Of a stretch of 29,846 nucleotides of DNA, positions 19,620 through 29,437 are shown piece after piece. The position numbers were made by a program, and so were the translations under genes. Source of the stretch: Plantago elongata (Eukaryota > Streptophyta > Magnoliopsida > Lamiales > Plantaginaceae); contig JAYMSP010001667.1 in the NCBI GenBank assembly GCA_036897095.1, positions 1 to 29,846 on the forward strand, in the 5' to 3' direction. The notes under the pieces were generated by a model that saw only the letters and a list, made by a program, of their open reading frames with translations, was not told the DNA's origin and searched no databases. The stretch's first letter is position 1. Every line of letters begins with the position of its first letter.

Positions 19620-21229
19620 ATGTGATTCTTCAGGCACAAAGGCTTCCGTTCCATGGCTTGAAGTTTCTGGTACATCGAACCTTTCCTTTGCTTGAACATT
19701 CTGAATACCCATTTTAGAAGTTTGAGGAACCTGCGCAGATGCAGGAATTTCTTCAGCAATGATGTTTGCTGGCAACTTGATTGTGGAAGCAATGTCAGTA
19801 TCTTCCATCAACCTGTCATCATTCACAAAACCTTCTTCATCATGTTGGTGTGTGACTTCTTCATTTGCCTTTTTTGGGATTGCATCCTCTGCAACCTTTG
19901 CTTTCTTAGGCAGTGAAGCTGAGCTAGAGGCTCCACCATGAGTTTCTTCCTTGATCTCTTGAGAGCAAGAAGAAGTGGCAAATCATCATTATCAGACTCC
20001 AAGTCGAGGTCTGGCATTGATTCATCGGTCGAATTGTGCTCACTTACTGAAAATTCTGTCATCTTGCCTATGCTCAAGGATCTCCTATCTGAGCAGGAGT
20101 CCTTCTGGGCTGGAAGGGGTCTCTGGGCTTCAACTTCCTGAGTTTCCCTTTGTGGTTGAGGAGTTTCTTCTATCGCAAGATGAGTCCTCTTCCTAGACCT
20201 TGGTTTGTTGGTCCTGGGTTTTTTCGCAATTGGGACCTCAACTTGTACCTCTTTTTTCGGTACACCTTCGCTCTAAGCAACAAACTCATCCATGGCTACT
20301 TGCTTCAAGGCATCCTCATATGCATGTCTATACATAGAGTTGGACACTAGTATTTCCTTCTTCTCTCTGAGAGCAACTCCACATTTCTCTAAAATGTAGC
20401 AAATTTTCAGGCCATAGTGTATGTTGGCTTTGGTATCAACACTGCCTTTGACAATTTTGGGATCAAATTCATTGACCCTGTTCACAAATTTCATGAGCAG
20501 ATACTTCCCCCAGTTAAAGAGGTTGTCTCTATTCTTCAGCTCTTTCTAGAGAATGGCCATTATCATCCATCTCTTCATGCTGACTTGGTCAATGCCTCCT
20601 ATGTTTCCATCCAAGCATCTATGTAGAATGTTGGTGAGCACGTTCCAATGCTCAAACAAGTGCCGAGTCCTGATGTCTCCCAGAATGAAAGATGAGGGGC
20701 AATCCTCTATCTGGTCATCATCAGCCTCTTCATATAGTATCTTGACTGAAAAGATCAAGTCATTGTTTCTTGTGTTTATCTCCCATCTTGTCCAACGGTT
20801 TCTGAGACGAAAGATATTGCAGAAAGCATCACAATCAAGATGTATTTCTACACCTTGAACCTTTGATTTGATGAATGTTTCTTCAACATCATTCACAATT
20901 GTGGTGTAGACTTGGGAAGAGTTGTAAAACTCTAGGACATCAACTGGAGATAATCCAGAAGGGGCGGCACAATGAAATTTCTTCATATGAGCCTTTTTTA
21001 GCATATTCATAATTAGATTTCTATCAGGAGTGGAGGTGATTGCCACATTCATGTACTGTTCCACCATGTGCGCTCCCCAATTCATTTTGAGGTTGGAAAC
21101 ACAATCATCTGGGTTGAAATTACCCAACAAGCGTTTGTTCAACACCTATAAATCCCTATCTTCTCCTTGCTTTTCAGCAGAAGAAGTGGTTGCAGCTGAG
21201 TTCTTGGATGAGGTCTTTCTAGGTGCCTT
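19620..21229 (-). pseudogene. Exon 1 of the Copia C 3' gene
   Basis: The start-equivalent codon is AAG at 21227-21229; comparison with ATG at 2162 shows a two-base loss. KAPRKTSSKNS follows, then TAG at 21146. The main domain (LKMNWGAHMVEQYMNVA, VDVLEFYNSS, VQGVEIHLDCDAFCNIFRL) continues to a TAG at 20546 and resumes in the same frame with FVNRVNEFDPKIVKGS, IHYGLKICYILEKCGVAL and a TAG at 20273. The GLKICYILEKCGVAL block recalls 'putative plant transposon' domains. A basic stretch KKPRTNKPRSRKR lies near 20190, then an acidic Ser-rich part. A frameshift near 19950 moves coding to the frame ending TSSHGTEAFVPEESH, where the donor CAT|GTAACA lies at 19619. Confidence 0.75.
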
Positions 21230-21421
21230 CTTATATAGAACATCTAGGTAGGATTAGAGAAAGAGTTCTTGAATTCAAGAAGTGTTAGTCTATCTTTTTC
21301 AAAAGACTAAGCAATATTAGAAGATTGGCAGAAGGATTTGAAGAAAACATAGAGAGTTTTTGCTATTTTGATGCAAGGTGAAATTTTTGATTTGGTAAAA
21401 GTGTTTGTCTCTTGCTAGAAT

Positions 21422-21433
21422 CCTTTATATATA
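21422..21433 (-). promoter_or_regulatory. TATA box upstream of the Copia C 3' gene
   Basis: TATATATAAAGG on the minus strand, about 193 bases before the start-equivalent codon, matches 1958-1969 of Copia A in sequence and distance. The 5' leader between box and gene is also homologous in the two copies (ACTTTTACCAAAT, TTGCATCAAAA). Confidence 0.6.
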
Positions 21434-22128
21434 GCAAGATAAACTACATAGATACAACATACATATAGAAATCCATATGTGTAACTATGTACATTGCATC
21501 GACGTGGTATACATTTCTACTTTGCATTAAATGCATCGTGGGCCACGACTATTTTCTCAACATGCGTTTCTTGCCGAGAATTAATCTCCCCCGTTGAGAT
21601 TAAAACGATTTATTCATCAAGGGCTCTTGTTCAATATCTAGTAATGATATCAATCAACAAATGTAGTTGTGTCCACTTAATAAAGTTTGGCAAGATATAT
21701 CCATAAGTCACTATTAGTGTGTGTGATACCATAAAATCTTTGGAATATTATTTCAAAAAGCAAGTCTTGTTTTTATGTTACTTATCATAGAAATGGTAAT
21801 AACACAAAAATGAGACATGTTTGACTCTCAGAAATATGTACAATATTGCACTGTCTGGTTCTCACATACTTCATGAGTTAAATAGTTTCCTGAATTCCTG
21901 TTTCAGAAATTTCCATTGGATATATGACATGTCCATAGTATTTGAAATCTAGCATTATATACATATGGACTATATACCGACCTGTCTTTCTGGATCTACC
22001 TTTCCAAAAGATTAAAGGCTTTCTGAGTCAAGTCTCAGAAACCTTGATATCCGTCTTATCATATAAGCTTATGGAATACCCGTTTCAGAAATATGTCTTC
22101 CTTTTTCTCTTGATCCTTTTCAATTCAT
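21434..22128 (-). other. Spacer between RNase H and 3' gene in Copia C
   Basis: Non-coding, homologous to 1220-1956 of Copia A. The first bases still encode the end of pol (SRFLTLRHSIGLMEM) that Copia A has lost. No LTR edge or polypurine run is seen. Confidence 0.7.
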
Positions 22129-23350
22129 TTAAAGACTTAGAACTATTAAGTTCAGAGGCATCTCCATTAACCCAATACTATGTCTCAAGGTTAAGAACCT
22201 ACTTTTCTGGAGTGGCTTAATGAAGATATCAACAAGTTGATCTTCAGTGCCAACCTTTAGAATCTCTATATTGCCTTTTTCAACATTGTCTTTGATGAAG
22301 TGGTGTCTAACATCAATATGCTTAGTTCTTGCATGGAACTTTTGGATTTTGAGTAATCGTAATAGCACTTGTGTTATCACAGAAAATGGAAGTTTTCTCT
22401 TCATTAAGGCCATAGTCTCTAAGTTGTTGTTGTATCCAAAGGATTTGAGTAGCACAACAACCAACAACAATATATTCAGCTTATGTGGTAGAAGAAGCAA
22501 TTGAGTTTTGCTTCTTGCTAAACCATGAGATAAGTCTAGTTCCCAGAAACTGACAAGTTCCTAAATTACTTTTCCTATCAAGCATTGATCTAGCATAATC
22601 AGCATCAGAGTAGCCAACCCAACTCAATCCACTTTCTTTATGATATCACGGTCTAACTTCTACAGTATATTTGACATACCTTAATATCTTCATTATAATG
22701 TTGTAATGTGATTGCATAGGATTTATTTGAAACCTTGCACACACACCAACTGCATAATGAATATCACGTCTTCTTGCAGTAAGGTATAGTAGTGAACCTA
22801 TCAACTTCCTATACTTATGTTCTTTAACACTCTTATCATATTTCAGTATAAGTCATTTTTTTCAAAAAGCTTAAGATTAAACTTGTTGAGCATAACTTTT
22901 GCATACTTTGTTTGACTACGAATATTCCATAAATAAGTTGCTTGACTTGCAATCCTAGGAAGTAATTCAGTTCTCCCATCATGCTCATCTCAAATTTGAT
23001 TTTCATAAGATTAGCAAAATCATTACAAAGTTGCTTGTCTTTAGATCCAAATATAATGTCATCAACTTATACTTGAACTAAATGTAGTTTCCCATCATGG
23101 TCTAAGGTAAACAAAGTTTTATCAACTTCACCTTTCTTAAAACCACTATCCAGAAGGTATTTGGCCAACGTGTCATACCATGCTCTTGGAGCATGTTTCA
23201 GTCCATACAAAGCTTTCTGTAACTTATAGACCATCCTACTTTCTGAGGAAACTTCAAAGCCTAGTGGTTGATCAACATAGACTTTCTCTGCAAGTTCACC
23301 ATTCAGAAATGCACTTTTAACATCCATCTGATAAACATTAAAGTCATCTT
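22129..23350 (-). pseudogene. Copia C pol fragment: reverse transcriptase and RNase H
   Basis: RT starts at the fusion point with DDFNVYQMDVKSAFLNGELAE and runs through KALYGLKHAPRAWYDTL to KLHLVQV, where a TAA (23067-23069) replaces the Tyr of the catalytic YVDD box; VDD follows. Further RT blocks continue with shifts to about 22560. RNase H (to 22129) has ATTCTGTGATAACAC-like catalytic region, HIDVRHHFIKDNVEKGNIEIL and the pol end. It is about as similar to Copia A as two old copies of one family. It is inactive because of stops and shifts. Confidence 0.88.
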
Positions 23351-23504
23351 GAGCAGCAATAAAAGAATGCGTTGATCCACTATCAAACAGAGCTATACCA
23401 GGGATGGAGGTAACAGAGATCATACCTTCAATGGCATTTAATGCCGAAGGACTCCCTGGTTCGGCCGTCATCACAAAGGCTCGGGGTCGAATATGTTGGC
23501 GACC
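23351..23504 (-). pseudogene. G2 protease N-terminal fragment, fused in frame to copia RT
   Basis: RAFVMTAEPGSPSALNAIEG leads to GIALFDSGSTHSFIAAQ, with the catalytic Asp-Ser-Gly of a gypsy protease. The next codons are copia RT (DDFNVYQMD) without loss of frame. In G3 the same point reads FIVAQCARNLKLN. The bases GCTCA (23350-23354) are shared by both parents at the joint. The chimeric frame is open for 135 codons (23474-23067). Confidence 0.9.
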
Positions 23505-24576
23505 GGTAGGTTTAGTGTTGACAGGGGCACTGGGACGCGATTCTCTTGAGGAAGTAAACGGGCACCCTCGGAGTTGGTGCTGATCACTTTCACATTTCAG
23601 GCATCTTCCGCTTTTAAACCAGCAATTTGCCTCTGCATGGCCTGATTTCCCGCAGAAGGGACAGGCGGGAGATTTCGAGGGTTGATTCTACCGGGAAGGT
23701 TCTACCCGCGGACGAGGGTTCCCTCTTGCTGGTCCAGAAGACCCAGTGTCCATCGGGAGTTTATTGACTACCGATGAACTGTTGGATCGGTTTCTCTGGA
23801 GTCTCTCCTCCAACTTCTGTATCTCTTGAAATTCTGCTTCCACTTGCAGAACTTTCTCCACTGCTTTAACATAACTGACGTGGCTGACTGACACCAGAGC
23901 GCGGCGTAGTGCTAGCCTTAAACCTTCCACAAATTTCTGGATCTTCCGCTTCTTATCATTCCAATAATGAGGAGCATACAGAATTAGGCGAGAGAATTCT
24001 GCCTCATATCCACTCACACTTTTACTTCCCTGGGTGAGTTCCAAGAATTCTCGTTCCCGGGTGTTCCGGATTACTTCAGGTATAAATTTGTCGTTGAATT
24101 CCTGCACGAAATTTGTCCAGGTGTAGGGGATGCCTTTCTGTTTCCATCTGCGGTTGACAATTACCCACCAGTTCCTAGCAGCCTCTTCCAGTCGATAAGT
24201 GGCGTACTTCACTTTCTGTTCTTCAGTATAACTCAATACCTCGAAAATATTTTCCAGTCTGGCCAAACATTCCTCGGCTTTCTTATCGTCGGCTTCCCCA
24301 AAGAACACCGGGGGGATTAAACCGAAGAAAATGCTCCAACACTTGGTCCTCACCTTGCGTTACTGAAGACTGGCCTGCAGTAGCCAGAGGTCGTTGATTT
24401 TGCCATTCTTGGGTGAGGAACGTCCAAAAAGATAACATTTCCTGCACACTTCCCCTGTTTTCGTTTCCTCCCATTTCGGGAGTCAGAGGGGGTACTTCCT
24501 GATTAGGTGACGGCAACGGTGGGGAGTTAAAGTCCTCACCTTGCGCGTCTTGATGGGAGCTGTGAGATTCAGACAT
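23505..24576 (-). pseudogene. G2 gag (capsid and nucleocapsid)
   Basis: Starts MSESHSSHQDAQGED at 24576, with a Pro-rich, disordered N-terminus. A frameshift near 24300 separates this from the capsid-like retrotransposon gag core: KAEECLARLENIFEVL, YATYRLEEAARNWW, FVQEFNDKFIPEVIRN, FLELTQGSKSVSGYEAEFSRL. A linker ending PRVEPSR meets a TAG at about 23688, then two intact CCHC knuckles follow in the same frame: CPFCGKSGHAEANC (23663-23622) and CLKCESDQHQLRGC (23603-23562). The same TAG is present in G3. The core of 221 codons is open, the best-preserved gag in the window. Confidence 0.9.
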
Positions 24577-25238
24577 CTTAATAAGCTGAAACGTGAGAAG
24601 GCTCGATTAATGTACACATATGATAGCCAAGGATAATTAGATAATTTCTTACAGTATATAAGTTTCACATATTTTTCCTCTCGTTTATCTCAGTTTTGTT
24701 TCTTACTTTGGAAGGTATTAATTAGATTTTAACTGGATTTTGGTTTATTAATAGTAATAAGATAGTACATAAATTAGAGCCGTATTTAACTGTCCTAGGG
24801 AAGATTCTCTCATTAGAGTTACTAACTTACTGGTCCTAGTAACCTTTTCAATTTTATTCATAACAACTACTGCATAATACTTCTAGACCTGATGTCCAAT
24901 TCCTTACTACATAATACGTAAACAGATACTAAATAACAATCAATACAACAACAACAATATCCACTACGGTTAGTCCTAAAATGCAGTTAAGACTATCGTG
25001 TCAGCAGTTAACCATACTCGCCTACCAGCGAGAGTTAGATCTGTGCTCGTTGGAAACGTAGTCATCCGACTACGGGTCCTCCTCGGGAGCTTCGTCCATC
25101 TGTCGGATTCAGTGAATATAGATACTACAGATAATAATAATAATGGTGCATAATTATGTGTCCCTCTCCCCATTTTTTTGAAAACAGTGTAAACTTCAGC
25201 ATTTGGAAGTGCGTCACAGTTCTATTTGTCCAGACCAG
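24577..25238 (-). other. G2 leader between primer site and gag
   Basis: 660 AT-rich bases with no supported ORF. The first 120 (near 25130-25238) match the G1 leader, including ACACATAATTATGCA and a TTATTATTATTATC stretch. Packaging and dimerisation signals would be expected here, but none can be identified by eye. Confidence 0.6.
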
Positions 25239-25250
25239 GCTCTGATACCA
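25239..25250 (-). other. Primer binding site of G2 (initiator-Met tRNA)
   Basis: The minus strand reads TGGTATCAGAGC, three bases after the LTR end, as in G1. Confidence 0.93.
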
Positions 25251-27379
25251 CTCTGTAAGGCCCCGACCTAGTCCGGACGTCAAGGAAAATGCATAACTTC
25301 CAAACACTTTGATAGATGTATAATTAAAGTATTTTCAAACACTCAGACAAAGATATAATTCAAGTAGTGAATAATACAAACCAAACATAATATTATATAA
25401 GTCTGAAAATATAAGATAACCCACGTCGTCGTACGTGGAAGTAGTCCTACACTACCCTCGATAAGTCAGCCGGAATCGCTTGGATGGTGGGCAGCGACCC
25501 ACCGCGACCCATGTTAGGGACCGTTGAATAGTCCACAATAAACACTTAGCCCGAACACTTAAAGCTGCATGTGACATCACCCAGAGCCATTGTTGCAAGG
25601 TATATACCCTAGCTTCGATAACACTTGACGACAATGCCGACCAATATAGTTTCCCCATTTCAACTTTCAGAAAACAATAGTGAGTGGTTGCTTTTCAGAA
25701 AACATTTTCGTGCAATGCAATTTATACCGGATAACAGGACACTAACAATTACACTTTCACTGGAAAACAATGATAACATGATGATTGCTCAGAGACACGA
25801 CACTGGCAGAATTTCAAAATCAGCAACGCGTTAGTAATTAACTTCTCGCAATTAGTGTTCGAATCAGGTTAGTCAGAGTCATCGCGTAGCAGAATTAACG
25901 ACAAACAGACAAATAAAGAAACAGTAAGGAACAATGAGATCATAAGCAAGGAATGAAGGCACTTTAATTTTTCCCAGGGCCTGATGCCGAACGCCAGTCA
26001 TCACTCACCTTCAGAAACCTGTAGCTTGGTTATTCTGAGGACTCCTGGCAAACAGATAAATTTCCCTTTAGTGCCAATATTATATTTATTTAATTACTTA
26101 ATTCCCATTAGTTACCCCTTCCCAGTTTCTAAAATGACAACATGTGCAATTATGAAACCCAATGTTAAGAACAATTCTAATCCTCACAAGTACTTTAGTG
26201 ATTTATACATACTGTCGTATAATATGATGAGTCTATTACTAGTGTGTATTATTCCGCTTTATTAGTTGCTAGTCATTTAGCGGTCTAATTTATCAATTAC
26301 TTCCCTTGTAGGTGTAAGTCTATATTTTCCTGCTGCTTTTAAATATGACGCTAAGCCGGGTTATTTACGTATCCCTTCTAGTTCCATATAATTCTTTTCC
26401 CGTTACTCATTCTTTTTTCCAAACTTATTATGTTTCATTTCTATGCGAACCATACTACTTTCTTTTCTTCTTCGTATTATTCCACAACCTTATTTCACTA
26501 CGTCGTCATTCTAATTAATTATTGTTATGTGCGTTTTACATTTCATCCCTCGTTTCCTTAGTATGGTTAGCCTTCCCCGGTATTTTAGTATTTTACGTTC
26601 CAAGTACAACAATACTCACCGTGTCTTTAGTGATACCATTTATTATATTTGACGTTCAAAAGAAGTTATCAAATTTATCCCATAATTTTTGATATCGTTA
26701 GCAAAGATGCGTTAACATTTCTCTACTCCCATCTTATCCACACGAGGTCACTTAGGGTCATTACTTCTCATTCACCCGTCTAATTACCACTTACTGCCAT
26801 TACACAAACACTTATCCCAACCGTGGAGATTAATATCTTAAGTGATTAAAATCCGTAGCTTGGGGATTTTAGTTAATCATCCTCGTCTTTCTTTTATTAA
26901 AGTTTATTAAGTTTAGGTGCGACACTAGTTTATCTACTCTCTAGTTTCACAAATGACATTTGGTTTTTCCTTTAATTCCCATACGCAATAAGACTATCTC
27001 TTGACAAATTATTCGTTATCCTATTGTTCGCTTAGCCTAAGTTTCCTCTTCCTATCCTACAGCATCCGTTTAAGCGTCTTATGCATTCTAGCGGGTTAAT
27101 ACCTCGCCATCCAGCAGCCTGTTTAATCTATCAGTATCGAGTTCATTTTACCAGTCTGTGGTTCCTAACCATGTCCTAATTATTTCCCTTTCCCTAACTG
27201 TTAAACTGTAGGATTCAACTATTAACTCTGTTCAACTTCATTATCACTTCATTATTAACTACAAGGTATTTATAATTCAGCAGGAGGTCTTCCCCTTTCC
27301 TTCCCATTTTACTACAGTATATATATCCTTATCATCCAACAGACTAAGTTTGCGAGCTATAGGGTTATAGTTTCCTAAC

Positions 27380-27442
27380 GCCATTCCAATCTCGGCGATC
27401 CACTACGACTAATCTGCGCACTCAGGCCATTCCAATCTCGGC
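27380..27442. repeat. 17-bp direct repeat at 46-bp spacing inside the G2/G3 LTR
   Basis: GCCATTCCAATCTCGGC occurs at 27380-27396 and again at 27426-27442. A nearby ACACCAGAC is also doubled (27452-27478 area). Small local duplications; function unknown. Confidence 0.85.
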
Positions 27443-27892
27443 CATATCTTAACACCAGACCATCCAAACACCAGACACCCATTACCTCCTTCGTCACTCG
27501 TATACTACGAAATCACAAATAATAGAGTCTCAATACGCTAATGTCTACAGTGGCATCTCTGTCTATTTAAAACTACATAGTGTAATATTAATTGGTAAGC
27601 ATTTAAACTTTGCTTCCCGCGTATTTACACTCAACAGGGTATATCACTCCTACTGCACTCAAAAGTACTAACTTACCCCTTTCCTTTGTCGAATAATTAT
27701 TTCAACCCAATAGCTTAAAGCGAGAGACGAGGAGACTAACCGAATTGGCGCAAGAGGAGCTCCGGTGAGCAGCAGCTATTCCCGGTGGTTGAACTCGAGT
27801 GGAGAGGAGCGAAGAAATCGAAATTATATAGTAGTAGTATGTGGTTTATTTTTGCAGTGTGAAAGAGTGAAGAGACAGGGCAATACGGTATG

Positions 27893-27900
27893 TATATATA
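27893..27900 (-). promoter_or_regulatory. TATA box of the G2/G3 LTR
   Basis: TATATATA on the minus strand about 650 bases into the LTR, followed by CATACC and a leader-like sequence. It corresponds to the box at 13110 in the G1 LTR. Confidence 0.6.
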
Positions 27901-28546
27901 GCTGGGCGCGGGCGATTGGCACACGGAGGTGCCAACACGCAGCGTTCATGCACCCATGGCCGAGCCATATGTCCCGTCGGCCGGACCAGGGCAATTAATG
28001 GAGGGCGGACTTGTGGTGGCTCCGGTTGGCGTGGTGGAATCGGCCTTGGCGTGGGCGCCCGCCGGTTCAGGTGCGCGGAGGGAGGCGTGGGTTGCGGCGG
28101 CACGGGCGCGGGTGCCAATCGGCACGGAGCCGGTGGGGAGGAAGACCGATCGGCGTGGGAGGGAAGATTTGGTACAGTCTGGTTTGGATTTGGGTGTGGA
28201 TGAGTAATGAAGAAGACTCAATTGAGTCTACTGTATGTATTATATACTTTGTATATTTATTTGGTACCTTCTGGATCCCGAACGGCTCGCGAATAAATTT
28301 CTAAAAATTACGAAACTGGTTCCTTGACGATCCTTGAGTCGAACTCAAGCCGTATCAAAAATAAAATAAATATTTTTATTTTATTAATTTTATTATTATT
28401 TTATTACTTGTTATTATTTTATTGACGTTTTCGCGCGACGTTAAATCTGTTAAATTAACTCGAATAATTCTTCTTCTATTTACAATGCTGAAATTAATTT
28501 TTAAAGAAATTTTTAGCGCGTACCAAATTTTTTTGCGGCCTTTACA

Positions 28547-28558
28547 CTCTCCCCCATT
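28547..28558 (-). other. Polypurine tract of G3
   Basis: The minus strand reads AATGGGGGAGAG immediately after the stop of the chromodomain frame and directly before the TG of the LTR. Confidence 0.93.
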
Positions 28559-29437
28559 TTAAGGAATTTGGTCCTTCAAATTCGACTTATCCTTAGAGAA
28601 TAAGTAGAGGTATTTTTCCCGCATGTCCGCTTCTTTTTCCCATGTCGCTTCTTCTATAGCCTGGTTTCGCCATAAAATCTTAACCAGCGGGATTTGCTTA
28701 TTCCTGAGTTCCCTTACGCGGGTATCCAAAATTCGGACAGGTTTTTCTTCATACGTCAAATTTTGTTCAATACTGATATCGGTAGGCTGGAGAATATGTG
28801 CAGGATCCGGGTGGTATTTCTCGAGTCGAGATACGTCAATGACAAACTCCATTTCGCGATGAGGTGGTAACATGTTTAACTTTTCTGCGAACACTTCCAG
28901 AAATTCTTTCACAACATCGACGTTTTCTATTTTGGTTTGATCTGAGGCAGGATTGATCAGATAAGCGGTGTAAGCCTGGCACCCGTGTTTCAGACATTTA
29001 TTTGCCCTAGAAGCGGAGATTACTCGGGTGCAAGCAGAAATAAGAGCATTTAAAACAAGGGATTTTCCTAGCGAAATTCGACGTTTCCGGCAATCGAGAA
29101 TGGCATAATGCACGTACAGCCAATCCATGCCTAATATCAGATCATGTGTCTCCATTCGTATCACGATTCGATTGGCCGGATAGATCTTACCCCGATACTC
29201 AAACTCACAGTTAGTGTAAATTCTATCTGCGATTACACTACTGCACAAGGGGGATTCAACATCGAAATAATATGCTAGTTTAGCGGGGTTAAGCTTCAGA
29301 TTTCTAGCACATTGAGCAACAATAAAAGAATGCGTTGCTCCACTATCAAACAGAGCTATACCAGGGATGGAGGTAACAGAGATCATACCTTCAATGGTAT
29401 TTAATGACGAAGGACTCACTGGTTCGGCCGTCATCAC
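28559..29437 (-). CDS. G3 protease-chromodomain fusion ORF (292 codons, open)
   Basis: The longest uninterrupted frame in the window. Residues 20-110 are the gypsy aspartic protease: GIALFDSGATHSF with DSG at 31-33, and HDLILGMDWL at about 98-107. Residues 165-201 are the linker into RT, ending HREMEFVID. At 202 it jumps to the GPY/F end (VSRLEKYHPDP), then the chromodomain (about 229-282, with RILDTRVRELRNKQIP, KILWRN and EEATWE) and the normal pol stop. The joint at about 28834 keeps the frame, although 2.5 kb is missing. Upstream a TGA separates it from gag, so translation would need its own start; Met codons exist at the N-terminus. It may be a simple deletion product, or a non-autonomous form still recognised by chromatin-targeting machinery. 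Confidence 0.85.
   Translation of the reverse strand: MMTAEPVSPSSLNTIEGMISVTSIPGIALFDSGATHSFIVAQCARNLKLNPAKLAYYFDVESPLCSSVIADRIYTNCEFEYRGKIYPANRIVIRMETHDLILGMDWLYVHYAILDCRKRRISLGKSLVLNALISACTRVISASRANKCLKHGCQAYTAYLINPASDQTKIENVDVVKEFLEVFAEKLNMLPPHREMEFVIDVSRLEKYHPDPAHILQPTDISIEQNLTYEEKPVRILDTRVRELRNKQIPLVKILWRNQAIEEATWEKEADMREKYLYLFSKDKSNLKDQIP

Larger units (their letters stand above)
16019..21229 (-). pseudogene. Copia C 3' gene: long intron-containing ORF downstream of pol
   Basis: A 5.2 kb transcription-unit-like region after pol, in the same orientation. Its first exon is the homologue of the Copia A 3' ORF. Six exons (19620-21229, 19434-19541, 19241-19348, 19008-19159, 18822-18925, 16019-18736) are separated by five GT...AG introns of 78-85 bases. 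Together they could encode about 1,600 residues: an N-terminal globular domain, an acidic disordered middle, a second folded part, coiled coil, and a basic-rich C-terminal region. Basic clusters KKPRTNKPRSRKR and RKRRRV look like nuclear localisation signals. No membrane segment is seen. The copy is dead: a two-base loss removed the ATG, and there are stops and at least four frameshifts. Sireviruses are known to carry an envelope-like ORF here; a captured host gene is the alternative. Confidence 0.7.
15579..23350 (-). mobile_element. Copia C: Sirevirus-type element with a multi-exon 3' gene
   Basis: Read on the minus strand: RT from 23350, RNase H to 22129, spacer with TATA box, a long 3' gene (21229-16019), untranslated tail, purine tract and first 40 bases of an LTR, cut at 15578 by the G1 LTR end. 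It is homologous to Copia A over RT, RNase H, spacer and the start of the 3' gene. The 5' side is lost at an in-frame fusion with gypsy G2 protease. Confidence 0.85.
23351..28546 (-). mobile_element. Gypsy G2: 5' part of a chromovirus (LTR, leader, gag, start of protease)
   Basis: Minus strand: LTR 28546-25254, primer site, leader, gag from 24576, protease cut at 23351 by fusion to Copia C RT. The LTR simultaneously forms the 3' end of G3, so G2 and G3 are tandem elements sharing one LTR. Related to G1 but from a separate LTR subfamily. Confidence 0.85.
25254..28546 (-). repeat. LTR shared by G3 (as 3' LTR) and G2 (as 5' LTR), 3293 bases
   Basis: The minus strand starts TGTAAAGGCCGC after a polypurine tract and ends CGGGGCCTTACA before a primer site. 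U3 is about 650 bases, AT-rich at its start. A TATA box is at 27893-27900. A GC-rich transcribed stretch (27730-28200) carries overlapping low-complexity ORFs on both strands that I regard as composition artefacts. Blocks homologous to the G1 LTR occur at 25485-25500 and 25970-26010. No gene is supported across 25254-28546. Confidence 0.9.

Noticed and set aside
19692..20196. Plus-strand ORFs antisense to the Copia C 3' gene
   Set aside because: They are shadows of the minus-strand exon, which has a homologue in Copia A; the plus-strand frames show no motif.
16019..21229. Host gene on the minus strand
   Set aside because: Introns and TATA box would suit a host gene, but the same gene start and upstream spacer follow RNase H in Copia A, so it belongs to the element. 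A host gene captured by the family earlier remains possible.
24900..25200. Small ORFs in the G2 leader
   Set aside because: Short frames crossing the primer site and an AT-rich leader, without homology to gag; the G1 leader does not keep them open.
27736..28304. Several overlapping Gly/Ala/Arg-rich ORFs in five frames
   Set aside because: The GC-rich transcribed part of the G2/G3 LTR leaves many frames open by composition; no motif and no counterpart in the G1 LTR.
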